Assembly: GCF_041435115.1 (NCBI RefSeq)
Contig: NZ_CP108046.1
Location: forward strand, 7,378,001 to 7,442,000
Source of the DNA: Streptomyces sp. NBC_00289
GTDB taxonomy: Bacteria; Actinomycetota; Actinomycetes; Streptomycetales; Streptomycetaceae
Direction: 5' to 3'
DNA length: 64,000 nt
Shown: positions 16,994 through 26,640 of the stretch, in pieces
Layout: each line of letters starts with the position of its first letter
Numbering within the stretch: the stretch's first letter is position 1
Position numbers and translations under genes: made by a program
Notes under the pieces: model-generated
The model's input: the letters and a program-made list of their open reading frames with translations, nothing else
Told to the model about the DNA's origin: nothing
Databases searched by the model: none

Positions 16994-19381
16994 TCAGCTC
17001 TGTTGGCCGGACGGCTTGCGCAGGTTCGGGCGGGCCGCGGTGGCTCGGGTTTTGAGGCCGGTCCACCATTCCGAGGCGGCCCAGGCCACCCTGACGGCTG
17101 ATCGGGGGGCGACCAGCGCGCGCACCTTCGTGCCACGGCCGACCGTGGCCCGCAGCGCGGCGTGCACCCGGCGGACGTCGCCTGCGAGTCCTGCCGTCGG
17201 GCGGGGCTGCGGCGCGTAGAGGACCTGTTCCACCGCGTCCGCCACCCGGTGCACGGCGGCCGCCGTCGTCGGGTCGAGATGGCCGAGTGCGACGATCCTG
17301 GCCGCCGCCTTGCGCGGGGTCAGCGATTCGTCCGGTGGAATCCCGAAGTCCCAGGCCGTGTCCGTCAGCTCCTGCCAGACGGTCAGGGTGTGCCGCGCCG
17401 CGTCCGCCTCGGTGCGGCCGTGCGCGCCTAGGCGTACGGCTCTGGTCCGCAGCCGCCACAGCATCGGCGACAGCGGAAGCAACACGACGGCGAGCCCGCC
17501 GAAGACCCAGGCCAGCAACATCCACCACTTCGGGCCGTCGTCCCCGGAGGCCGCCACCGCCTGCGCGGACTCGCTCGGGCACGCCTCGAGCTTCTTCAGC
17601 TGCGCCGAGCAGCTCTCGCTCGCCGAAGGGGCGGTGGAGGGCGACGTGGACGTCCCCGCGGACGGCCGCGCCACGTCGGGGAGCGAGCTGCCCGAGGAGT
17701 CCGGCACGGTGTACGACGGCACCGAGCCCCGGTTCGGGGTCGGCTCGAAGCGGGTCCAGCCCACGCCCTCGAAGTAGAGCTCGGGCCAGGCGTGGGCGTC
17801 CTTCAGCCCCACCGACACCGACTGGTCCGCCTGCGGGGTACCGGGCGCGAAGCCCACCGCGACCCGGGCCGGTATGCCCAGGGTGCGGGCCATCGCCGCC
17901 ATGGCGAAGGAGAAGTGGACGCAGAAGCCCTGTTTGTCCTTCAGGAAGCGGGCGATTGCCTCGGAACCGCTGCCTGCCTGCACCTGGGTGTCGTACTCGA
18001 AGCCGCCGGTGATGGAGAAGTAGTCCTGCAGCGCGACCGCCTGCTCGTACGGGTTCGTCGCGCCCGTCGTGACCTCGCGAGCCGTCTTCGCCACCACCGA
18101 GGGCAGCGAGTCCGGGAGCTTGGTGTAGTCGCGCTCCAGGGCGGCCGGCGGCTTGGGCGCCGATGCGAGCTGCTCCGCCGTCGGCTGCACGTCCAGGCTC
18201 TTCACCTCGTACGTCGCGCCGCGCGTGTTCTGGCCGTGGTCGCCGACCAGCGTCATGCCCACGGGCTCGTAACGCCAGTTGCCCTTGATGTTGACACCGC
18301 TCGGCGGGTACGGCATCGGAAGCCAGTCCTGGGCGTACCAGTTCGCCGCGGCGACCGTGGTGGCGATCTCGGTGCGCTTGATGTCGGGGGAGAGGCCGGT
18401 GGGGGTGGGGAACTCGTCCGGCACGCCGACGATGTGCCGCTTGGACGGCTTCCACGTGGTGCCGTCGAAGTCGTCCAGGGACACGATCCGCAGGTACATG
18501 TCCGAGAGGTCGTTGCTGCTGGTCTTGAGGGACAGGACCTGGCGGTCCTCGTCCACGTTGAGACTGTCGCGCAGCGACACCAGCGGGTTCACGGCGGAGA
18601 TCGTGCCGCCGCTCCCGGTGCCGGAGCCCACGCCCGCCCCGGTGCCCTCCAGGAGTCCGCCGCTCATCGCCGGCAGGGCGAGCGGCACCACCAGGGCGAG
18701 TCCCAGCGCGACCACGCCGATGCGCCGCCCGGTACGGACGGGCGCCACGGCCGACGCGGACTCCACGCCCGGAGAGCGCGGCGCACCGCCGAAGACCCGA
18801 CCCCACTGCGAGAGCCGGTCCCGCCCCTCGGCCAGGAGCATCAGCAGATAGCCGGTCGCCGCGATCAGGAACCACACCCAGTCGCCGGCGCCCTCGGACA
18901 GCCCCGCCGCGACCGAGTACAGAGCGAGCAGGGGGAGTCCGGCCGGGGCGGCGCTGCGGAAGGTCACCGCGAGGGTGTCCACCGCCAGACCGATCACCAG
19001 CACCCCGCCGACGAGCATCAGCCGGATGCCGTCGGAGGTCAGCGGCGCCGGGATCGCGTACCGGGCGATGTCGTCGCCGCCCTGCCGGAGCAGGTCGGCG
19101 AAGTGCCGGAAGGCGTCGGGGCCGGGGATCAGCCCGGCGATGGCCTGCTCCCGGGCGAAGCTCAGGGTCAGCAGCATCAGCGTGACGAAGGCCTGCGCGG
19201 CCAGCGTCAGCGGCCGGGCCAGCGGAATGCGCCGGGTCGCCGCGCCCACCATGGTCTGGATGCCGAGCAGAACGGCCGCCTGGAGGATCCAGGTGGCCGG
19301 ATCGACCAGGGGCAGCAGGGCGCAGGCCGACATCAGCGTGGCCGCCCAGGCGAACAGTGCCAGTCGGGCCCGACCGCTCAT
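16994..19381 (-). CDS. DUF3488 / transglutaminase-like membrane protein
   Basis: 795 residues. The N-terminal third carries about six transmembrane helices (residues about 5-200, DUF3488). A Ser/Gly-rich linker and a large extracytoplasmic domain follow, with the transglutaminase core containing the catalytic cysteine in KDKQGFCVHFSFAMAAMARTLGIPARVAVGF and the histidine in KDAHAWPELYFEGVGWTRFEPTPNRG. A second helix (WWMLLAWVFGGLAVVLLPL) and a cytoplasmic tail (DUF4129-like) end the protein. Its ATG overlaps the DUF58 stop by 4 nt (ATGA). The MoxR-DUF58-TgpA arrangement is widely conserved; the transglutaminase may process or crosslink envelope proteins, which remains unproven here. Confidence 0.93.
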   Translation of the reverse strand: MSGRARLALFAWAATLMSACALLPLVDPATWILQAAVLLGIQTMVGAATRRIPLARPLTLAAQAFVTLMLLTLSFAREQAIAGLIPGPDAFRHFADLLRQGGDDIARYAIPAPLTSDGIRLMLVGGVLVIGLAVDTLAVTFRSAAPAGLPLLALYSVAAGLSEGAGDWVWFLIAATGYLLMLLAEGRDRLSQWGRVFGGAPRSPGVESASAVAPVRTGRRIGVVALGLALVVPLALPAMSGGLLEGTGAGVGSGTGSGGTISAVNPLVSLRDSLNVDEDRQVLSLKTSSNDLSDMYLRIVSLDDFDGTTWKPSKRHIVGVPDEFPTPTGLSPDIKRTEIATTVAAANWYAQDWLPMPYPPSGVNIKGNWRYEPVGMTLVGDHGQNTRGATYEVKSLDVQPTAEQLASAPKPPAALERDYTKLPDSLPSVVAKTAREVTTGATNPYEQAVALQDYFSITGGFEYDTQVQAGSGSEAIARFLKDKQGFCVHFSFAMAAMARTLGIPARVAVGFAPGTPQADQSVSVGLKDAHAWPELYFEGVGWTRFEPTPNRGSVPSYTVPDSSGSSLPDVARPSAGTSTSPSTAPSASESCSAQLKKLEACPSESAQAVAASGDDGPKWWMLLAWVFGGLAVVLLPLSPMLWRLRTRAVRLGAHGRTEADAARHTLTVWQELTDTAWDFGIPPDESLTPRKAAARIVALGHLDPTTAAAVHRVADAVEQVLYAPQPRPTAGLAGDVRRVHAALRATVGRGTKVRALVAPRSAVRVAWAASEWWTGLKTRATAARPNLRKPSGQQS

Positions 19382-20754
19382 GACCACCCACCCCCGTCGC
19401 TCGTCCGGCCCGCGGCGCCGGTGCTCGTGCGCTCCCGCTCCGCCTGGCGCCACAGCTCGCTCAGCGAGGCGCCCCGGGGTACGCGCACGGCCGTCCAGCC
19501 CGCCTCGCGCAGCATCCGCAGACGCTCCCCGCTCTCCTCCAACGGGCCGGACACGTCGGTCGGTTCCCGCACCCAGTCCTCGCTGTCCAACAGGAAGGCG
19601 ACCGCGCCTCCGCTGCGCCGGCGCATCTTCGCGACCACGGCGGCCTCCTCCTCGTCGAGGTCGCCGAGGAAGGCGAGCAGCAGTCCTTCGTTGCCGCCGC
19701 GCAGCACGTCGTAGGCCCGCGACAGGCCTGTGCCGTCCGAGTGGTCGACCACCGCGAGGGTGTCCATCATCAGTCCGGCCGCGTCCGCCGACTCCTGGCT
19801 CGCGCCCGCGAACCCGTCGGCGCCCTCGCCCGGCACGGCGGTCCCCGTGTCGGTCAACAGCCGTGCCGAGAAGCCGCGTTCGAGCATGTGGACCAGGGCG
19901 GACGCGGCGCCCGACACGGCCCACTCGAAGGCCGAGTCGGGGCCCGCGCCGGCGAAGGCGACGCCCCGGGTGTCGAGCAGGACCGTGCAGCGGGCGCGCT
20001 GCGGCTGTTCCTCCCGGCGCACCATCAGCTCGCCGTAGCGCGCGGTGGAACGCCAGTGGACGCGGCGCAGGTCGTCGCCGTAGCGGTACCCGCGCGGGAT
20101 GATGTCGTCCTCGCCGGCCAGGGCGAGCGACCGGTGCCGCCCGTCGCCGTACCCCTTCGCCTCGCCGCTGAGCCGTACCGGCGGCAGCGGTTCCACGCGC
20201 GGGATCACCGTCAGGGTGTCGTACGTGGAGAAGGAGCGGGTCAGTTCGCACATGCCGAACGGGTCGGTCAGGCGCAGCTGGAGCGGGCCCAGCGGGTAGC
20301 GGCCGCGCAGGTCGGAGCGGACGCGGTAGGACACCTCGCGGCGGCCGCCCGGCTCCACCCGGTCGAGCACGAAGCGGGGGCGGGGGCCGAGGACGTAGGG
20401 CACCCGGTCCTGGAGCATCAGCAGGCCGGTGGCCAGCCGGGAGACGTTGTCCATGCGCAGATGGACGCGGGCCTCGCTGCCGGCGGGCACGCGCGCGGGG
20501 GAGAGCCTGCGGCTGCCCGCGACCCGGTAGCGGGTGCGGTAGAGCACGGTGGCGCACACCAGGGGGAGGACTGCCAGCAGCAGTCCCACCCGCAGCAGGT
20601 CGCTCTGTCCGAGGACGTAGGCGCAGATGGCCGCCGCGATGCCGGCGGCCAGGAACGAGCGGCCGCGGGTGGTGAGACCGGCCAGTGCCGTGCGCACGCC
20701 GCCCTTGTCGCCCCGGTCGGCCTCCGCGTGCCCGGTCCCGCCGGCGGTCATCAC
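19378..20754 (-). CDS. DUF58-domain membrane protein (MoxR operon partner)
   Basis: 458 residues. Two N-terminal transmembrane segments (FLAAGIAAAICAYVLGQ; LLRVGLLLAVLPLVCATVLY) are followed by a beta-rich region. The DUF58 core holds RRVHWRSTARYGELMVRREEQPQRARCTVLLDT, a vWA-like fold. DUF58 proteins act with MoxR ATPases as chaperone-like pairs (family knowledge). The start is GTG 20754 or ATG 20751; either overlaps the MoxR stop. The stop overlaps the transglutaminase start, so all three are translationally coupled. Confidence 0.92.
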   Translation of the reverse strand: MMTAGGTGHAEADRGDKGGVRTALAGLTTRGRSFLAAGIAAAICAYVLGQSDLLRVGLLLAVLPLVCATVLYRTRYRVAGSRRLSPARVPAGSEARVHLRMDNVSRLATGLLMLQDRVPYVLGPRPRFVLDRVEPGGRREVSYRVRSDLRGRYPLGPLQLRLTDPFGMCELTRSFSTYDTLTVIPRVEPLPPVRLSGEAKGYGDGRHRSLALAGEDDIIPRGYRYGDDLRRVHWRSTARYGELMVRREEQPQRARCTVLLDTRGVAFAGAGPDSAFEWAVSGAASALVHMLERGFSARLLTDTGTAVPGEGADGFAGASQESADAAGLMMDTLAVVDHSDGTGLSRAYDVLRGGNEGLLLAFLGDLDEEEAAVVAKMRRRSGGAVAFLLDSEDWVREPTDVSGPLEESGERLRMLREAGWTAVRVPRGASLSELWRQAERERTSTGAAGRTSDGGGWS

Positions 20755-21791
20755 AGCCTCCGCGGCGGCTGCTCGCCGTACGCCGGAGTGCCGCGCCCCA
20801 GTCCGAAGCCGCCCTGCTGGGACTGGGGCGCCGCGGGAACCGGGGTGCGCTGCAGGATCTCCTGCACGACCTGCTCCGCCGTGCGCCGGTTCAGCTGGGC
20901 CTGGGCGGTCGGCAGCAGGCGGTGCGCCAGGACGGCGACGGCCAGTGCCTGCACGTCGTCCGGCAGCGCGTACTCCCGGCCGCTGAGGGCCGCGGCCGCC
21001 TTGGCGGCGCGCAGCAGGTGCAGTGTCGCGCGCGGGGAGGCGCCGAGTCTGAGGTCGGTATGCGTGCGGGTGGCGGAGACCAGGTCCACCGCGTACCGCC
21101 GGACCGGTTCGGCCACGTGGACGCCGCGGACGGCGTCGATCAGCTTCAGGATCTCGTGTGCGTGCGCCACCGGCTGGAGGTCGTCCAGCGGACTGGCCCC
21201 GCCGTGGATGTCGAGCATCCGCAGCTCGGCCTCGGCGCTCGGGTAGCCGATGGAGATGCGGGCCATGAAGCGGTCGCGCTGGGCCTCCGGCAGCGGGTAG
21301 GTGCCCTCCATCTCGACCGGGTTCTGCGTGGCCACCACCATGAAGGGGCCGGGCAGCTCGTAGGTCTGCCCGTCGATGGTGACCTGGCGCTCCTCCATGG
21401 ACTCCAACAGCGCGGACTGGGTCTTGGGCGAGGCGCGGTTGATCTCGTCGCCGATCACGATCTGCGCGAAGATCGCACCCGGTTTGAACTCGAAGTCCCG
21501 GCGCTGCTGGTCCCAGATGGACACCCCGGTGATGTCCGAGGGCAGCAGGTCGGGCGTGAACTGGATACGGCGCACGGAACAGTCGATGGACCGCGCCAGC
21601 GCCTTGGCCAGCATCGTCTTGCCCACACCGGGGACATCCTCGAGCAGAAGATGTCCCTCGGCGAGCAGCACGGTCAGCGAGAGCCGTACGACCTCCGGCT
21701 TGCCCTCGATCACGCTCTCCACAGAACTGCGCACGCGTTCCACCACGGCGGTCAGATCAGTGAGGCTCGCTCGATCGTCATAGGTCGTCAC
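20751..21791 (-). CDS. MoxR-family AAA+ ATPase
   Basis: 346 residues from the GTG at 21791, which has GAGGAGGG 6 nt upstream; the open frame runs 46 codons further without a good start. Walker A is LLLEDVPGVGKTMLAKALA, Walker B is QIVIGDEINRASPKTQ, and sensor/arginine-finger regions follow (ATQNPVEMEGTYPLPEAQRDRFMARI). The C-terminal lid domain is complete, with a short Gln/Gly/Pro-rich tail. MoxR ATPases load or remodel protein complexes together with DUF58 vWA proteins, and it is the first gene of this coupled operon. Confidence 0.94.
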   Translation of the reverse strand: MTTYDDRASLTDLTAVVERVRSSVESVIEGKPEVVRLSLTVLLAEGHLLLEDVPGVGKTMLAKALARSIDCSVRRIQFTPDLLPSDITGVSIWDQQRRDFEFKPGAIFAQIVIGDEINRASPKTQSALLESMEERQVTIDGQTYELPGPFMVVATQNPVEMEGTYPLPEAQRDRFMARISIGYPSAEAELRMLDIHGGASPLDDLQPVAHAHEILKLIDAVRGVHVAEPVRRYAVDLVSATRTHTDLRLGASPRATLHLLRAAKAAAALSGREYALPDDVQALAVAVLAHRLLPTAQAQLNRRTAEQVVQEILQRTPVPAAPQSQQGGFGLGRGTPAYGEQPPRRL

Positions 21792-22049
21792 CCGGCCCTC
21801 CTCGGCCCGTTCTTTCCGGGCCGACGCTGTGATGCGGACCGGCCCACCCCGAAACACGGACACCACGCGGGAAACGTTCCGCGTGACGCCACACCCCGCA
21901 TTCTTGCTGCCGTTACCGTTTCGTGTCACTCGACTGTGGACAACTGCCCGCGTTATGTCGGGGCTTACGTCCTTTTCGGCCTCGTGACGGGCTCCGTACG
22001 GCCTCCTGACGGCGGGATTTCCGCGGGAAGCGCCGGTGGATCCGGACGC

Positions 22050-22598
22050 TCAGGCGGGGTCGATCTCGCGCAGCAGGCCCGTCTTCACGTCGAAGACGAA
22101 GCCGCGCACCTGGTCGGTGTGCAGCAGGAACGGCGAGGTGCGCACCCGCTGCATCGACTGCCGTACGTCCTGGTCGACGTCCCGGAAGGCCTCGACGGCC
22201 CAGGCGGGGCGCTGGCCGACCTCCATCTCCAGCTCGTGCCGGAACTCCTCGGTGAGGGACTCCAGGCCACAGCCCGTGTGGTGGATGAGGACCACGCTAC
22301 GCGTGCCGAGCGCGCGCTGGCTGATGGTGAGGGAGCGGATCACGTCGTCCGTGACCACGCCGCCCGCGTTGCGGATGGTGTGGCAGTCGCCGAGCTCCAG
22401 ACCGAGCGCGGCGTGCAGGTCGAGACGGGCGTCCATGCAGGCCACCACGGCGACCTCCAGCACGGGGCGGGCGTCCATCCCGGGGTCGGTGAAGGCGGCG
22501 GCGTACTGACCGTTGGCTTCGACGAGACGGTCGGTGACCGTGTCGTCGGCGGATATGGCGGCTCCGGGACCTGCGGGAACCGATGCAGAAGTCGTCAT
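22050..22598 (-). CDS. Beta-class carbonic anhydrase
   Basis: 182 residues from the ATG at 22598; the open frame upstream is low-quality sequence. The zinc ligands and active-site pair are visible: VVACMDARLD (Cys and the Asp-Arg dyad), then HHTGCGL (His and second Cys). IRNAGGVVTDDVIRSL is also a family hallmark. It interconverts CO2 and bicarbonate, supplying bicarbonate for carboxylases. It is a compact, single-gene unit between the MoxR operon and the dcw cluster. The SD is weak (ATAGGT). Confidence 0.92.
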   Translation of the reverse strand: MTTSASVPAGPGAAISADDTVTDRLVEANGQYAAAFTDPGMDARPVLEVAVVACMDARLDLHAALGLELGDCHTIRNAGGVVTDDVIRSLTISQRALGTRSVVLIHHTGCGLESLTEEFRHELEMEVGQRPAWAVEAFRDVDQDVRQSMQRVRTSPFLLHTDQVRGFVFDVKTGLLREIDPA

Positions 22599-23018
22599 AC
22601 CTATGACGGTACTGGTCACCTCCGGTCCAGGCCCGCTGTGAGAGGGGACAAAGAACATCAATGAGCGTTGTTGTGAGTTAACCCACAGGGGTGGCCCGGG
22701 TGTGCTCCAACGAGTGAATTGTCGCCTTCCGCGGCTTCGCGCGCACCGGTGGCCGCGCCGCGCAGGCTGGTTGATTGACCGCGAGACACCGTGGACTAAA
22801 GTGACGCGAAGCGGGAGGCGAGGTCTCCCCGCTGGACTGCTGTCACCCGGAGAACCCGGCGATTTTCCGGAGTTTCCCCCACGTGCGCGGCGCGTACGTA
22901 CGGCTCGGCCTCCTCCCGCTCCCGGTCGGCTGACGCCTCCCGGCGCCGGCAGGCCACCCTCCATGAGCGGGCGGGGACCCGGCGGTGCGTGCGACCGCGC
23001 CGGATCTGAGAGGGCCCC
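22599..23018. other. Long leader region upstream of rsmH; candidate dcw promoter, no mraZ
   Basis: This 420-nt gap holds no convincing ORF; in particular the mraZ gene that heads many dcw clusters is absent. A promoter-like sequence for the plus strand is -35 TTGACC (22775-22780), a 16-bp spacer and -10 TAAAGT (22797-22802). It would give a 5' UTR of about 210 nt before rsmH. No riboswitch class is recognised in that leader. Confidence 0.5.
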
Positions 23019-23975
23019 TTGAGCCAGAGTCGACATGTTCCGGTGATGCTCCAGCGGTGCCTGGACCTGTTGGCACCCGCCCTGGAGCAGCCGGGAGCGG
23101 TGGTCGTCGACTGCACCCTCGGCCTCGGCGGCCACAGCGAGGCCCTGCTCACGCGGTTCCCCGAGGCCCGGCTCGTCGCCCTCGACCGGGACAAGGAGGC
23201 CCTGCGCCTGTCCGGCGAGCGGCTCGCCCCCTTCGGCGAGCGGGCCACCCTGGTGCACGCCGTGTACGACGAGCTGCCCGAGGTGCTCCGGCGGCTCGGC
23301 CTTCCGCGCGTTCAAGGCGTCCTCTTCGACCTCGGCGTCTCCTCCATGCAGCTCGACGAGGCCGACCGCGGCTTCGCCTACGCCCAGGACGCCCCGCTCG
23401 ACATGCGTATGGACCAGACGACGGGCATGAGCGCCGCCGAGGTCCTCAACACCTACCCGCCCGGTGAACTCGTCCGCATCCTGCGGGCGTACGGCGAGGA
23501 GAAGCAGGCCAAGCGGATCGTGAGCGCGGTCGTGCGCGAACGCGAGAAGGAGCCGTTCAGCAACAGCGCGCGGCTCGTGGAGCTGATCCGGGACTCGCTT
23601 CCGCAGGCCGCCAAGCGCACCGGCGGCAACCCGGCCAAGCGCACCTTCCAGGCCCTGCGCATCGAGGTCAACGGCGAACTCTCCGTGCTGGAGCGGGCCG
23701 TCCCGGCCGCGGTGCGGGCACTGGACGTGGGCGGACGCATCGCCGTGCTGTCGTATCACTCGCTGGAGGACCGGCTGGTCAAGCAGGTGCTCGCGGGCGG
23801 CGCCGCCAACACCGCGCCGCCCGGGCTGCCCGTCGTCCCCGAGCGCTACCAGCCGCGGCTCAAGCTCCTCACGCGGGGTGCCGAACTTCCCACCGAGGAA
23901 GAGGTCGCCGAGAACCGGCGGGCGGCACCGGCGCGACTGCGCGGCGCCGAGCGCATCAGGGAGGACGTCGAGTGA
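23019..23975 (+). CDS. rsmH: 16S rRNA (cytosine1402-N4)-methyltransferase RsmH (MraW)
   Basis: 318 residues starting with a TTG at 23019 preceded by GAGAGGG. The N-terminus [15 protein letters not shown] is the family signature (HxPVLL). SAM-binding [49 protein letters not shown] and the C-terminal [11 protein letters not shown] are all present. It methylates N4 of C1402 in the ribosomal P site. It is first in the dcw cluster and is followed by ftsL after 54 nt. Confidence 0.97.
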   Translation: MSQSRHVPVMLQRCLDLLAPALEQPGAVVVDCTLGLGGHSEALLTRFPEARLVALDRDKEALRLSGERLAPFGERATLVHAVYDELPEVLRRLGLPRVQGVLFDLGVSSMQLDEADRGFAYAQDAPLDMRMDQTTGMSAAEVLNTYPPGELVRILRAYGEEKQAKRIVSAVVREREKEPFSNSARLVELIRDSLPQAAKRTGGNPAKRTFQALRIEVNGELSVLERAVPAAVRALDVGGRIAVLSYHSLEDRLVKQVLAGGAANTAPPGLPVVPERYQPRLKLLTRGAELPTEEEVAENRRAAPARLRGAERIREDVE

Positions 23976-24029
23976 GCCAGTCGAAGGGGCGGGTGTGCGG
24001 GTGCGGAACCCGGACCCACGGGAGGACGA

Positions 24030-24608
24030 GTGAGTAGGAGACCCGAGCTGAAGGGCCGGGCCGCCCGGCTCGCGCGGCTCTTCCCGGCGGGGCCCGGGCA
24101 GGCCGCCCGAGCGCCCTTCGTGCTCCTCGTCGTGCTGCTGCTCGGCGGTGGCCTCATCGGCCTGCTGGTGCTGAACTCGGCGCTCAGTGAGGGGGCCTTC
24201 AAACTCGACGACATCCAGCGGGACACCAAGAGCCTCACCGACGAGGAGCAGGCCCTGCAACGGGACGTCGACGCCTACTCCGCCCCGGACGCCCTCCAGC
24301 GCCGCGCCCGTGAACTCGGCATGGTGCCCGGCGGCGACCCCGCCTTCCTGAACCCCGACGGCACCGTCAGGGGCGTCCCCAGCCCGGCGCCGGCCGCCCT
24401 GCGACAGGCCGCGGAGGGGTATCCCCTCGTCCTGGCGCCCGAGGCCCTGGCCGCCGCCGAGCCGCCCGCCGCGGCCGCGCCGCCCGCCGGGCCGCTCGCC
24501 CAGCCGTCGGCCGAGCCGCCCGTCGCCGACCCGGCACCCGCCGACCCGCCAGCCCTCACGACGTTCCCGCACGAGTCAGTCCAGCCCACCACGACCCCCG
24601 GCAGGTGA
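24030..24608 (+). CDS. ftsL: Cell division protein FtsL-like
   Basis: 192 residues from a GTG with GGAGGACGA before it. Topology fits FtsL: a basic cytoplasmic N-terminus, one transmembrane helix (FVLLVVLLLGGGLIGLLVLNSAL, about residues 30-52) and an extracytoplasmic leucine-zipper-like coiled coil (FKLDDIQRDTKSLTDEEQALQRDVDAYSAPDALQRRARELGM). It ends in a long Ala/Pro-rich tail of about 80 residues, which many FtsL proteins lack. FtsL pairs with DivIC-type proteins and FtsQ to regulate FtsWI. Position between rsmH and ftsI confirms the assignment. Its stop overlaps the ftsI start. Confidence 0.9.
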   Translation: MSRRPELKGRAARLARLFPAGPGQAARAPFVLLVVLLLGGGLIGLLVLNSALSEGAFKLDDIQRDTKSLTDEEQALQRDVDAYSAPDALQRRARELGMVPGGDPAFLNPDGTVRGVPSPAPAALRQAAEGYPLVLAPEALAAAEPPAAAAPPAGPLAQPSAEPPVADPAPADPPALTTFPHESVQPTTTPGR

Positions 24609-26563
24609 CGGAAGTGTCCGACAGGCAACCGCCCCGTCGCCGCGTGCCCGGCCCCGCACGGCCCGCCCGCCCCGCCGGCCGGCGGCAACCGGGCCCCGGC
24701 GCCCGCCCGGCCCGCCGGCCGACGGCGCCGCGGCCCGCGGCCCCCCGCGTCATCCGACTGGGCAGCCCCCGCCCCCGGCTGCGCATGGTCAGCCTCGCGC
24801 TGACCCTCGTCCTGATCGCCTTCGTCGTACGGCTGCTCCAGGTGCAGGCCGTCGACGCGAGCACGTACGCCGCCAAGGCGGAGCAGAACCGGTATGTCGG
24901 CCAGGTGCTGACCGCCGAGCGCGGCGAGATCGCCGACCGCAGCGGTGTGGCCCTGGCGACCAGCGAGGACGCCTACGACATCACGGCCGACCCGACGATG
25001 TTCACCCGCGACCAGCTGAAGGTCGACGACGGACCCCAGCAGGCGGCGGCCCTCCTCGCGCCGATCCTCGGCCAGGACCAGGACACGCTGGTCAAGAAGC
25101 TGGAGACGAACGGGCGCTACATCCGGCTCGCGGTCCGCCGGACCCCGCAGGTCTGGAAGCAGATCAAGGACCTGAAGAGCGCGCTCGCCACGAAGGCGGA
25201 GACCGACCCGTCCACGGTCAACGCGCTGGCCGGTGTCTTCTCGGTGCCCAGCAGCAAGCGGGTGTACCCGAACGGCGAGCTCGCCGCCGGGATACTGGGC
25301 TGGGTCAACGACGCGGGCAAGGGCGGCGGCGGCATCGAGCAGCAGCTCAACGGCGTGCTGGCCGGCAAGGACGGCAAGATCCGGTACGCCCAGTCCGGCG
25401 GCCGGCAGGTGCCGACCGCGGGCTCGACCGAGACGCCCGCCGTGCCGGGCAGCGACGTCGAGCTCACCATCGACCGGGACATCCAGTGGGCCGCCCAGAA
25501 CGCGATCACCGAGCAGGTCGCGAAGTCCAAGGCGGACCGCGGCTACGTGATAGTGCAGGACACCCGGACCGGCGAGATCCTCGCCATGGCCAACTCGCCC
25601 GGCTTCGACCCCAACGACCTCTCGCAGGCCGACTCGGCGGCCCTGGGCAACGCGGCCCTCCAGGACGCGTACGAGCCCGGCTCCACCGCCAAGATCATGT
25701 CGATGGCCGCCGTACTGCAGGAGAACGTCGCGACCCCGCTGACGCATGTCGTCGTGCCCAACCGGCTGCACCGCGGCGACCGGCTCTTCAAGGACGACAT
25801 CGACCACCCGACCTGGAACCTGACCCTCAACGGGGTACTGGCCAAGTCAAGCAACATCGGCACCATCCTGGCGACCGGTCAGCTCGGCAAGACCCAGAAG
25901 CAGGCCAACCAGGTCCTCTACTCGTACCTGCGCAAGTTCGGCCTCGGAAGCGCCAGCGGACTCGGCTTCCCCGGCGAGACGGACGGCATCCTGGCCGCGC
26001 CCGACAAGTGGTCGACTTCGCAGCAGTACACGATTCCTTTCGGCCAGGGCGTGTCCCTCAACGCGATGCAGGCGGCGTCCGTCTACTCGACCATCGCCAA
26101 CGGCGGCGTCCGGACCGAACCGACGCTGGTGCGCGGCACCAAGGGGCCCGACGGCCGCTTCACACCCGCCCCGAAGCCCAAGAAGACACGGGTCGTCAGT
26201 GCGAAGACGGCCAAGACCCTGGCCCGGATGCTGGAGTCGGTCGTGGACGACGTGGAGGGCACCGGCACCAAGGCCCGCATCCCCGGCTACCGGGTGGCGG
26301 GCAAGACGGGTACGGCGAACCGTGTGGATCCGGCCACCGGCAAGTACCACGGCTACACCTCGTCGTTCGCCGGATTCGCGCCCGCCGACAAGCCCCGGGT
26401 CACCGTCTACTGCGCGATCCAGAACGCCACATCGGGCAGCTACTTCGGCGGGCAGATCTGCGGACCCATCTACAAGCAGGTGATGGAGTTCGCCCTGAAG
26501 ACCCTCCAGGTCCCGCCCACCGGGGCGAAGGCCGCGAATCTGCCCGTCGCCTTCACCCCCTGA
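24605..26563 (+). CDS. ftsI: Septal peptidoglycan transpeptidase FtsI (class B PBP)
   Basis: 652 residues. A Pro/Arg-rich cytoplasmic N-terminus is followed by one transmembrane helix (RMVSLALTLVLIAFVVRLLQV) and the PBP dimer domain. The transpeptidase domain has SxxK as EPGSTAKIMSM (catalytic Ser), SxN as AKSSNIGT and KTG as AGKTGTANRVD. It crosslinks peptidoglycan at the division septum with FtsW. The GTG at 24605 overlaps the ftsL stop (GTGA); a second GTG at 24614 is also possible. In Streptomyces it is needed mainly for sporulation septation (established for the genus). Confidence 0.95.
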   Translation: MTEVSDRQPPRRRVPGPARPARPAGRRQPGPGARPARRPTAPRPAAPRVIRLGSPRPRLRMVSLALTLVLIAFVVRLLQVQAVDASTYAAKAEQNRYVGQVLTAERGEIADRSGVALATSEDAYDITADPTMFTRDQLKVDDGPQQAAALLAPILGQDQDTLVKKLETNGRYIRLAVRRTPQVWKQIKDLKSALATKAETDPSTVNALAGVFSVPSSKRVYPNGELAAGILGWVNDAGKGGGGIEQQLNGVLAGKDGKIRYAQSGGRQVPTAGSTETPAVPGSDVELTIDRDIQWAAQNAITEQVAKSKADRGYVIVQDTRTGEILAMANSPGFDPNDLSQADSAALGNAALQDAYEPGSTAKIMSMAAVLQENVATPLTHVVVPNRLHRGDRLFKDDIDHPTWNLTLNGVLAKSSNIGTILATGQLGKTQKQANQVLYSYLRKFGLGSASGLGFPGETDGILAAPDKWSTSQQYTIPFGQGVSLNAMQAASVYSTIANGGVRTEPTLVRGTKGPDGRFTPAPKPKKTRVVSAKTAKTLARMLESVVDDVEGTGTKARIPGYRVAGKTGTANRVDPATGKYHGYTSSFAGFAPADKPRVTVYCAIQNATSGSYFGGQICGPIYKQVMEFALKTLQVPPTGAKAANLPVAFTP

Positions 26564-26640
26564 CCGTCCCCGACCTTCCCCGCCCCCTCCTGATCGGCAC
26601 CACGACCAGCACCACGGGAAAGAGCACCAGGAACCAGCTC

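Noticed and set aside
22702..23022. 106-codon ORF in the rsmH leader, considered as a replacement for mraZ
   Set aside because: No RBS, Arg/Pro-rich composition and no similarity to MraZ.
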